In this document: positions 24,509 to 34,531 of the stretch, piece after piece
How the letters are laid out: every line of letters starts with the position of its first letter
Numbering within the stretch: the first letter of the stretch is position 1
Source of the DNA: Myrica gale
Taxonomy: Eukaryota; Streptophyta; Magnoliopsida; Fagales; Myricaceae
Reading direction: 5' to 3'
Assembly: GCA_963930655.1 (NCBI GenBank)
Contig: OZ005619.1
Span: forward strand, 372,001 to 436,000
Length of the DNA stretch: 64,000 nt
Notes under the pieces: generated by a model
Told to the model about the DNA's origin: nothing
Database searches by the model: none
What the model saw: only the letters and a program-made list of their open reading frames with translations
Made by a program: the position numbers and the translations under genes

Positions 24509-25068
24509 CTATATCTCTAGCGGCCCAATGGAGTTGTTCGCCACTCGGCCCTGGCGATACACTGAGTTGAGCGATTCCTCCATCGCCAAACAACACCGAT
24601 TCAGCGCGCCCTCGCTGGGCGAGTTATCCGGGTTGACCAAGAGCTCCCAGTATATGACGTAGTGCCCTGGGATTGTTTTAGTTTCAGCGTGGCTCGTGTA
24701 CTCCACGACGCTTGTGTTGAACTCGCGGAGGAGCTGGGTGGCGTTCTCTATGGCCTTTTGCAGCTCGGCCTCGTCAGTATTGTCCGAGTCGATGCTGAGC
24801 AACACGCTATTCCTCCGCACGAAGTGGAACTGCGGGGCCGAGTTGTGGAAACCTGTGACACGGAGAATGTCCCCCCGACTTGGTATCTGCCGTTTGGACA
24901 GCCCCGCGTATGTAGTGACCACAAGCTCATAGTCCTTCCCAACTTCCACGTCAGTAAGGTCAACGAGTTTATGAGTCCAGTCTGGAACCAACCTCGCTGA
25001 GTTGGGTTCGTGGGGTATGAACTCGAAATAAGCCATGTTGGGCATTATCGTATAAGAGACTTCCAAAT
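24509..25068 (-). pseudogene. GH3 auxin-amido synthetase fragment, paralogue Y
   Basis: GH3 enzymes adenylate auxin or jasmonate and conjugate it to amino acids. This piece covers the C-terminal half. It runs from [20 protein letters not shown] through LVVTTYAGL and [20 protein letters not shown] to [16 protein letters not shown], where it is cut off. At the usual intron site before YRYRVGD the intron is missing and replaced by a few unrelated codons (SKRQIPSR). The final domain (about 80 residues) is absent. The reading frame is open and joined in frame to paralogue X upstream, giving a chimeric ORF of about 375 codons. It lacks the ATP-binding N-terminal half, so it cannot be an active enzyme. 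Confidence 0.8.
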
Positions 25069-25139
25069 GGCCACAAGCAATGGAACAATCAGGACTGAAA
25101 GTGAGGCCCATATTTTTTTCTTTTTGCTCTTTTCTCTGT
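25069..25139 (+). repeat. Inverted GH3-X tail plus palindrome loop relic
   Basis: 25069-25104 is the sense strand of the GH3-X C-terminus and stop (HKQWNNQD) lying opposite to its host fragment. It is followed by a pyrimidine-rich loop to 25139. The reverse complement of 53687-53760 matches this whole stretch, including the loop, so it is a relic of the same fold-back junction. Confidence 0.75.
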
Positions 25140-25973
25140 CTTGAGACAATCCTCGAGTTCATCAGCTCAACAATGGGTGCATATTTCACACATCTCGGAG
25201 CCTTGTACTGGTCTATGGACGCCCCTAAGCTAATGGCGAAGTCCATGAGCTTATCGAAGGTGCCAGGCTCAACAATCTTGATTTCTAAGGGACCAATTGA
25301 ATTATCCGAGACACGACCTTGGCGGTACACGCTGTTGAGGGATTCTTCAATGTTCAAGCAGCAGTCCTCAAACACTAAGGATGGAATCGGGATTGACCCG
25401 TTGAGGCTAAGCTCCCAGAATAGCACATAGTGGCCTGGGATTGTTGAAGTGTCCCCGTAGCTAGTATATTCAGCCAGAGTTGCATCAAACGGCATCAAAT
25501 GGTTCACAGCATTCTTTACTGCATTTTGCAGCTCAACTTCATCAGTCTTGTCAGAATCAATGCTCGGGACCACATTTTTTCGGCATATGAAATTGAACTG
25601 GGGGGCCTTGTTCTTGAATCCAGTCACTCGGAGCACATCTCCAACTCTGTAGCGATAAAGGCCTACAATATCAAAAGCATGTTAAGCACAACCAAGTTCC
25701 CATATGATTTGTACTTATAAGCTTAAATGGCTAGCGAGTTCTAAAAGGAAATAAAGGACCTTACCAGAATAAGTTGTAACAACAAGCTCATATTCTTGGC
25801 CAAGCTTGACATCGACCAGATCCACCAATTCTTTCTGTTCTTTTTCGCTGAGAGATTTGGGAACGGAGGGGGAGTGAGCGAAGCCATTGTTTCTGTGTAC
25901 AGGAAGGAATTCGTAATCGCACATGGTGGGAATGAGGGTGTATGACACTTCACTAGGCTTACAAAGAGGATTA
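25140..25973 (-). pseudogene. GH3 auxin-amido synthetase fragment, paralogue X
   Basis: Two exons with an intact intron between them. Exon 25765-25973 encodes [20 protein letters not shown] to [10 protein letters not shown] and ends at a GTAAGG donor. The next exon starts at 25662 ([20 protein letters not shown]) and runs to [10 protein letters not shown] near 25150. The last 20 or so residues are replaced by the inverted tail and then paralogue Y. The N-terminal half with the ATP/AMP-binding motifs is missing: the left break is at 25973, where an inverted Y piece begins. Splicing could still work, but the product would lack catalytic residues. Confidence 0.8.
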
Positions 25974-26127
25974 AGTCGGGGGGACATTCTCCGTGTCACA
26001 GGTTTCCACAACTCGGCCCCCCTGTTCCACTTCGTGCGGAGGAATAATGTGTTGCTCAGCATCGACTCGGACAATACTGACGAGGCCGAACTCCGAAAGG
26101 CCATAGAGAACGCCACCCAGCTCCTCG
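25974..26127 (+). pseudogene. Inverted fragment of GH3 paralogue Y
   Basis: The plus strand reads [20 protein letters not shown] to NATQLL, the same segment as minus-strand 24727-24876, including the unusual GGGGGG run at the former intron site. It is joined directly to GH3-X without any linker and ends in unrelated pyrimidine-rich sequence. The two copies form an inverted pair about 1.1 kb apart. Confidence 0.8.
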
Positions 26128-26483
26128 ATGTGTCTGAAAGTTTCCCTCTTGAGAACTCTCTCACCGCCCCTCGGTTTTATTTTGTTTCCCCTTTCCCCTT
26201 TCTTTTTAGATTTTTCAGCTGAGTCTGGTTTTAATGGAACAGTGGGCTCGACGAGGAACATAGAGGATAGCTGAGTCTGGTTTTAAACGGCGAGGAACGG
26301 AGAGATAGGAGGTGCATGGTAGAGAGACAGAGAGAATGATTTGGGGCAGATGTTCACTGAAGGGGCATGACGGACAAAGATTTATAAAGCAATCGAAACC
26401 CAGAAAAATATCGAATTCATTTCCATGCAAGAAATGCTCGATCCTATCAATAAACTCGACAGATAGCATTTTGATTTGAGTAA

Positions 26484-26514
26484 ACCCCACCCCACCCCAC
26501 CCCACCCCACCCTA
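26484..26514. repeat. (CCCCA)n microsatellite
   Basis: About five CCCCA/CCCTA units. The related site near 45145-45165 has only one or two, so the array expanded locally. Confidence 0.8.
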
Positions 26515-26540
26515 CCCTATGTCATGGTCCACTTTTACCA

Positions 26541-26780
26541 TTACTAGAATTTTAATAGGGACAATATTAATACGATCTAAATATTAAATTTAATTATTAT
26601 TCTGTTAACTAAATTATATAAAATTAAAGAAATAAATTATAAAATATTTTCATACATAATTAATATCAACAAACCTCTTATAGAAAGAAGCAGTTTCAGA
26701 ATAATAAAGGAGGAGGAACGTGAGCTGTGTTACATTTATTGCGTGAATGTTACACATTTGAAACGACCGAGACTCATAAA
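26541..26780. repeat. Dispersed repeat J, copy 1
   Basis: AT-rich block matching 28534-28710, two kb away in direct orientation. Its right part (AATATCAACAAACCTCTTAT onward) also matches 46970-47130. Non-coding. Confidence 0.75.
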
Positions 26781-26859
26781 GCTAACATTAATAGCTCCTG
26801 TGAAAAGTTGATGGTATGGCCGGTCCATATGTTTTCTTTTAGACAAATCACTTAAATGA

Positions 26860-27000
26860 AATAGAGACAGCTAGCGAGTAGGGAAAAAAGGGCAAAAGAA
26901 ATTAAAGGGGGGTTGGGGTTGGGGTTGGGGTTGAATGCTGGAGGTGAGGTGGCAGTGGGCCGGTGAGGTGGTGGGTGACATTAATGAAAGAGGAGGATAT
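26860..27000. repeat. Duplicated block H, copy 1 with GGGGTT array
   Basis: About 140 bp matching 51890-52030. This copy has an expanded GGGGTT run of about four units at 26906-26932; the other copy has about one and a half. The run is G-quadruplex-prone and resembles telomere-type motifs, but it is short and internal. Confidence 0.8.
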
Positions 27001-27177
27001 TTTGAAGGAATGTTCATAACATACTAATATTACTATTTTAAAAAAAGAATTACATTTTTCTAATTATTACTATTAAAAAAATACATTTTCAACGTAGTTG
27101 TCTTCGTGCAATTGCAGGGGCACGTCTATGCAAATTTTTTTTTTGCTGTGCACTTAAAAAGAGCCAACATTCAGTTA

Positions 27178-28050
27178 TGTAAAACATGTTTTAAATTTTT
27201 AAAGATTTTATAATTATTTAAAAATTATAAGTTTTAGAGTTCAAAAGTGACTCTATTACAGTATTACTAGTGTGAGTCTATATATAGATTTACATATTGG
27301 TTTTAATTTTTATACACCACACTTTTACGCCAACAATAGGAAAAAGAAGGATTTTCTTGCTTTCAACAATATAGACGAATTTTCTTGAAGCAAATTCAGG
27401 TATTTCGAATTACTTGATATTTTATTGTATTCTTCTTATGAAAGATCAAACCATAGAGTGTCTATATCTAGTTCTTATTATTTCAATAGTTTTGAAATAG
27501 TTTTAATAGGTTTATTGGAGTAATTAAAATTTGGGTTCAATATTTGTTCAGGAAAATTCAGGTTCTAGATTTGAGTAGTAGATCGAATTATTTTTGTATA
27601 GCTGACTCTAGAATTCTAAAAATTATGATTTTTAGATATTTCGTACTAGACATCTTTAGGAGGATTGAGTTAAATTTTTCGTAATTTTAAGAGATTTTTT
27701 GGTATGATTTTGAAAAATCCGAAATTTAAGCTTAGAGAAATCGAAATTGCTGAGAAAGATCATTAATATAAATTGAAGGTTTGAATCGGATGACATATCT
27801 AGCTAGGCTTCGAATTTCGTCACGAAATTTTATAAGTATTTTCATAACTCATATATAATTTTTTGCTTATTTACGATTGTTTTCTTCACTACCTTTATAG
27901 TAAGTCAATCAGGGTCGTTTAATGGGAAGACCACCACACACAGCTGGTTCTAAAAGAGTTTAAGGTTTTAAAGAAAATGAAATAATAAAGACAAAATAAT
28001 ATTAGAGCCAATCTTCAAGTGCGCGTGTAGGTACGAGGTCACAATCACAC
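27178..28050. repeat. Dispersed repeat R1, copy 1 (internally deleted)
   Basis: Similar to 45682-46975 and 62952-64000. It contains TCTATATATAGA followed by a pyrimidine-rich stretch, as in plant LTR promoters, so R1 may be LTR-derived; no terminal TG/CA pair or coding region was fixed. Relative to the 45.7 kb copy, about 450 bp are missing after 27866. Confidence 0.7.
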
Positions 28051-28533
28051 GTTTATGTGCGAGAAATAGCAACTACTACACGTCAGGTATATAAAAAATA
28101 AAAAACTAATTTATCAGAGTGATTTTCAAAGCAGAGATCGGAGAATGTGAATACACAAATCGAATACGTTTTTTTAATTTGATCTAAAAATAACTGTATT
28201 AAATATAAATTAAATTAACATTATTTAAAAATTTTAAAAATTTTAAAATTTTAAAAAAAAACACATTAATCGAACATCATCCTTAATCTCTTATTTTTCT
28301 TATCAAAGATGGTCATGCGTACAACTATTGTTGAGTGAATTATTTAACACAAAAAATAACAACTATTATTTCACATGTTTGTCTTTAAAAATTACAAAAA
28401 CAGTGAGAAGAAACTTAAAACATTGTGTTTTTTTAGGTTTGTTAAGAAACTCCTAAAATTGGCTGACCCAGATCCTTTATAATTACTATGATTTAGAAAT
28501 TAAGAGATAGGAATGATATTTATTAAATATACA

Positions 28534-28710
28534 TTACTAGAATTTTAATACCGACAATATTAATACGATATTCTAAATATTAAATTTAATTATTTTTCTG
28601 TTAACTAAATTATATAAAATTTAAAAAATAAATTATAAAATATTTTCATACATAATTAATATCAACAAACCTCTTATAGAAACAAGTTTCAGGTCTTAAT
28701 CAATATTGAG
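28534..28710. repeat. Dispersed repeat J, copy 2
   Basis: Direct repeat of 26541-26710 with few differences, including ATTAATATCAACAAACCTC. Non-coding. Confidence 0.75.
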
Positions 28711-28714
28711 AACA

Positions 28715-29008
28715 TATTCAAAATTCAGGATTTTAAGTATATTCACAAATCTATCATCGAACATATTCAAAATTCAAACACAAACACCAATACATTTTAC
28801 ACAATCTCCAACAATTTTTTAATTTTTTATTCAACATAAATTTTCTCTCTCTATACTTTTTTCACATAACTCCAATATTTTTTTATTAAACAATTACATC
28901 AAATCATTTCTCTCTCCACTTTACATAAACACCAATAAAATACTATTCAACATAAAAATTCACAACTTTTCTAAAATCCTACATTTTTACTCAAAACGAA
29001 CATTACCT
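28715..29008. mobile_element. MITE of the GTTCGTTTT family (copy 2, 5' end eroded)
   Basis: Closely matches the interior and right end of the element at 8670-8976, including the terminal CAAAACGAAC. The left inverted repeat is missing or replaced by ATTGAGAACATATTC. Confidence 0.7.
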
Positions 29009-29559
29009 AGGTAAAGTCACTTTTGTGGGTTGTAAGATTGAGGATTTGTAGTGGATCAATTTGGTCGTTGCCTTGCCCCTCTAAAGAGATTCTTCACTTG
29101 ATCATCTCTCCCAATCTTTTTATCTTGATTGATTGATTAATTGGGTTAATATAGAAATTTATTAATCTTGTTGATTCTCATGGGATAAGATATGCTGATT
29201 AAGATAGAAATTTGATAATCTTGTTGATTAAAAATGATTGAAAGCATATAATGTTTATGAAGTGATTATAAACATATAGTATTTCTGATTATAAGTTACG
29301 TATTTAATGTAATCTAAGCTTGATCTTGAAAAATTTGTCTTCAGTTTTAAAAGACATTTAAAGTGTTTTAAAATACCCTAGATATAGATTGGTTCTAAAC
29401 TTGAGAACACTTCAATATTTCAAGCTATGTGATGTGAAACAGAAATTGGAGAATTGGTAAAGAAACAAGATACAGCCTGAGCCAGTGCTTCATTTCAGAT
29501 CCAAAAGCCCAAAAGCAAAAAACTTAAACGATGGTAGCAACCAGATAAAACACCAAGGC
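29009..29559. other. 3' flank of the Argonaute pseudogene
   Basis: No gene seen. AT-rich sequence with short direct repeats (TTGTTGATT, GATTAAGATAGAAATTTGAT). The 3' UTR of the minus-strand Argonaute gene should lie in its last few hundred bases. Confidence 0.5.
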
Positions 29560-32500
29560 CTAACAGTAAAACATGACATCCTTGACGTTATCCTTGATAA
29601 GAGGAAGGGCCCGGACCTCCACTTGGGTCCCAGTCCCACTTGTAGAACCACTTTCTGATGTATCACCTTCAATGTAATATCGCGCCCGAAAAGCGGCTAA
29701 ATGGGCATAATATGCAGGAGGAACTGCATCATGCAATGAGAGAACCATTTCAGTAGTGAAATTTGCATACAAACCTCATGCAAAAAGATAAGAAAGGGTG
29801 AGGAGATTCCTACCTATGGAAACAGACCGAGTGCACCTTGCATACCTGAAATGAATTTCTAGGTGAGTTACAAAATGCACAAAACACAAATTTTAACGAC
29901 GCAAGATGGCAAGCAACATAACCAAAAGATTAAAAGGACTTTACGTGTAACATAAACTGTTGGTCATCATTTGCAAAAGATCTGCACTGAAACCGTTCTC
30001 ATCGTATAACACGTGATAATGTGTAGGTCGGCTAGTTCCCTGAAAATGTAATCGATTTGCAAAATAAAAATTTTCAGTCAATATTGAAGTAATAGCACGT
30101 ATGCATAGCACCCATTCAACATATATGGCAAGTGTTTTAAAAACTAATGCATCCAAATAACCCTAAGTTTACCTGAATTCCAGCATGGCTGTTAAGGTAA
30201 AAGTCAAACTCTGTTGGGTGGCAAATTGTGGTGTCCACAACAGTACCTACATAAAGATCCTATGACATCAGTGGTGTCCTAGAAACAAATAACTGCAGCT
30301 GACAGTTAAGAGACAACTTCAGTACCTGGCAGAATATTGCCACTCCTGTCTGTCTGATTACGATTTCTATGATCTGCAGCGAAAAAGCGTGTATGATGTC
30401 TTTTCTGCACCACCACAAAGGTCACAGGGGGCATATATCCTTCCTCTAGTGATTGACAAGCCTGGAAGAAACAAAAACTTAAAATTAGAGAGTTGCATCA
30501 GACCGGCCATGGTACCAATATGCAGCACAGCAGAAGCAACAATATTAGATTCAACTACAAACAAGGCTTTCTTTTCCTGTCGCACGTTTGCAATCCAGCA
30601 CAATCACGACTCAGTGGGAGCAATGTACCTTTCTTATTGCATCCATCTCATACAACAAAACTTGACTGAATTGGCCTTCACTTACACCATCTCTGCAAAG
30701 TACAATATAGACCAATTACAAAAGATGGACAATGCAATTACGTCATACATAATCAGAAAAATATTTTACCTATAAAATATAATCCGGAGGGGCTTACGCC
30801 CAGTAGATGTCAAGAATGCAAAAAGCAATTCCCTGTGAAGACCCCAAAAGACAATGAGAGACAAATAAAAGTAATAAAATTTCCTTCCATGAAGGGAATA
30901 AAGAATATGCAGGGCAACATCTTACCTGATCATCCCTCCACGAACTAGACCCTTTTTTGGATCCTGATATTCCTTATAGAGATCTTGGATAATTTCTTCA
31001 CGATGAGTCTGTGAAGAGAAAATACCTCTGTACTTGGTTACCTCAGGCCAATCCATGGAAGCCACTACCTGTATCCATCAACCATAAACTAAACATCTTA
31101 ACACAATCACATTAGAAAACGGTTAGAAAACTGCAGAACATACCGCTGCTATTGAAGGACTAGAGTCCTCTCCTGGTTGTGGATGCGTCACATCGGCTCC
31201 AAATACTATTGTAGGTGCATCAGTTAAAATTGGAATTCTTCTTTGAATCGCATCATGTAATGCATTGTTACGTCCCCCAACCTATAAATGATTTAGTAGT
31301 CAGTTCAAAAGTTGAAAGCAACAAAATATTTTGAATCTAATTAGAATAATGAATCAGGAATCAAATAGAACAAACCTTGACATTAATCTTGAGGGACACA
31401 TTTTCAAGATATTGCTTATTATTAGGTTTTGATAGTTGCCTGGGCTGACAGCACTGCGAAACAATTCCTAGCTTAGTTTCACAAATTCGTTTGATTGGCC
31501 CTGCAGGCACCAATTAAATCTTTCAACCAAAGGAAACTAATTTTAATAATAAGTTCTGAACAGTACTAAATTATGCACCGACTTTCGACCAAAGGAAACC
31601 AATTATACTGATAAATTCTGAACAGAAATAAAATTACTTACCATAAGACCCACGGACATCAGGCAAAATAATAATCAACAACTGAAGCTGTTTTCCAGCC
31701 ATGCCAATCTCTTTAAATTTCACCACTCATTGCTTATCAATATAGTCAAGGGCCTTCTCAATCTGACGAGAATTAGCTGAACGTAAGGGAACCAATGGCT
31801 CTGTATTGAACTCCTGGCAGACATTAAAAAATGATCACAAAGTCAACTATCAAGATTCAAGACAGGATCTGTTCATTATGAAAACATGATTAAATGAAAA
31901 TATCATACCATCCCTTTGCTATTGCACATATCGATCAACTGCTCACAGAATCTCCATTGCGAGTCTACATTTAATCGAGAGAAGTTCACACAAGTTCAGA
32001 AATCCACTCTACCGCCATTGATCATTTTCTGCAGTACAAAACAATCAAAATCATGTTATTTTATCACAGTATATAATGACTTAATTTGTACAACTCTACA
32101 ACCTCCATTCCCAGTTAACAGGAAGACTTTGCCTTCCAAAATTTGAAAAAGGAACAGTTCAATCAACTTCATATTGAACAATCTCGGAGGTCCATAATCA
32201 ACACCCGTGCAAACAGCCCCAACTTATCCCCACCCCCAAGGTGCCTTTGGTAAAAAGAAGGGGGGAAATCTTTCACAAAGCAACAACTTTTTGCATGAAC
32301 TTTCCATTCCAATTTACTTGTTTGTTGACCAATTTTCTAAATAATAAATATCTCACCTTGTTCATCATATTCCACTGCCCCATTCTAGGATGTTCACTAG
32401 ATTCTCTTCCAGTATCATGATATTTAAGCTGCAAAAAAAGAACTGACAAGTTAAATCTGAGAACATACAATTGTCTAAATATCTTGTACACACATACGCA

Positions 32501-34177
32501 ACGTTACCATTGGAGGAGGCAAAACTCGAGCATTAACCAATGAAGCTTCCTCCCTCACGTGCATTCCAAATTCCTTGTTTACAAGGTTAGACCCATTGAA
32601 GTTGTTTTGTCTAACCGTCTTGGACAAAAGAAAACAAACCATCAGCAAACAGCCAACCTAAGCAGGTCTCTATTCAACGTACTACACTGAGCCATGTTGT
32701 TAAATTAAATAACGCCTACTATCTGTCAACAAAGTTAGAATAATGCAACCTGCTTGATACTTTCTTCCCTTTGCTGAGGCCGTTGACAAGTTGCTCTTAA
32801 TATGTTAGTCACTTGTTTTTCGTTCAATTTCTTAGTGTATCTCTGTCCACCAACAATCTTACAGAGCTGTAATGAAAAGAAAATCCATTATAAACAAATG
32901 AAAATAAGCCAGAAAAAGACTATAGCAGTGAGCCAACCTCCATGGGCAAGTAAACAGGTTTTGTCGCATCATTCCCAGCTAGAAGGGCAGGCAGAGACAC
33001 ATTCCGTAGCATAACCTGATATTTTTCCCAAAAATATTGAACGACTGATGTCTTTGTTTTCTTGTCATCAAGAGTAAATCTGGAGAAAACAAATTGGAAA
33101 ACAATTCCTGAAACGAAAACAACTCCAGAAAGAAAGCAGTGAAGAGAGAGACAGTGACAACAACAAATTTGAACAACTGCTAAGTGGTTCCCGCATTGTG
33201 GCTATCAGTATATATATACAACTCAGGTTGAAGAAAACAAATCTGAAGCGCAGCCAGAAGATGAAAAAAAATCTGACATGCTGATATCAACACCTCATTC
33301 AAGGAGACACTCTTAATGTTAGATGTATGCCTCATCATGCCCAGTCTATGACTAACTATTATGAAATACGTTTGTTAACCAAACTTATCAAAATTACAGA
33401 ACTCATAAAACCAAATTGCACTACAAGCTGAAGGAATCCAGAGAGCAAGATTTGCTTCTAAGAGCATTGGAGAGAAAAAAAAAAGAATGCAAAATTATTT
33501 ATACAGACGCCAAATACAAAAACAAACAGGAAATAATCTCCTCATATATTTTTCCAGAAACCAGGCCACTTTTTGTGAAAATAAAAAATAAGCTCATATT
33601 TTCAAAAACAAATTAGACGACCTGTGAGTGGTCATTCATGCAACCAAACCAATATACTCTGGGGAAGATCATGAAAACACAGTGACTCACGTTAACTGGC
33701 CGGTTGGCTCTGTTGATACCCCTGTGACAAGGTAGCGTTTGGAATTCTCCCTATGAGTAAGCTCTATCCTGACTTTTTTCAGAGCTTTTTTAATCTGGAA
33801 ATCACAAAGAAGAGATATTAGCTTCAAAAAATTCAGAAACAGAAAATAGCTATAAAAGAAAACCCATGATGGTCATAGGAAACTACAAAGGTTTATGGGC
33901 TAATTAACCTCTGTACCAGGACTTTCAAGAGAAGCCCATTTACCGTATTATATTATATGCCTTTAAACCAAACTTGCCTTGGATGAAAAAGAAATATATT
34001 GCCACTTTCATAAGCTCATCTATCACGTATTCTGACTATATTACATGAAAATTTCTTTTGACCGCCTACGTGCATGTTAACTATAATTTCTTTTTAAGTT
34101 ACAGAGCTCCAGCAACAAGTAAGACCACTTTTTTACCACTTTTTTTTATCTCTTTCCATCTATTTATTTGTTTTACA

Positions 34178-34496
34178 TGTTGAATAATAAACTTTAATTC
34201 AATGAAGTGTTGTGTCTTTTGGGAGATTCATGAACTAGTGTAGGTTCATCTTGAAAGTAGTAATACATGTATTTGGGTATTCATGCATTTGGGGTATTCA
34301 TGTACTTGGGGTATTCATGTATTTGGGTAGTTCATGTATTTAGAGTTAATGCTAGGTGTAATCATCAGCCTATAAATACTCATGTATGCATTGACACAAA
34401 GCAAGCCATTGAGAAGCAATACAGTGAAAGAAAATTTCAGAAATAGTATCTCTTCACTCTTCCCTCTAGAATAGAATTCCTTCTTTTTCTCCAACA
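34178..34496 (+). repeat. 5' LTR
   Basis: Starts TGTTGAATAA and ends CTCCAACA, with TG/CA termini. The U3 contains about four tandem copies of a GTATTCATGTATTTGG-like unit (34262-34341). A TATA box (TATAAATA) lies at 34371-34378. Confidence 0.95.
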
Positions 34497-34499
34497 AAG

Positions 34500-34511
34500 T
34501 GGTATCAGAGC
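34500..34511 (+). promoter_or_regulatory. Primer binding site
   Basis: TGGTATCAGAGC, three bases after the 5' LTR, is complementary to the initiator-methionine tRNA 3' end used by most plant copia elements. Confidence 0.95.
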
Positions 34512-34531
34512 AAGGTTTCTTGATCTGGAAG

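Noticed and set aside
27178..28050. R1 as a definite solo LTR
   Set aside because: It has a promoter-like TATA stretch, but I could not define TG/CA ends, a target duplication or a linked internal region.
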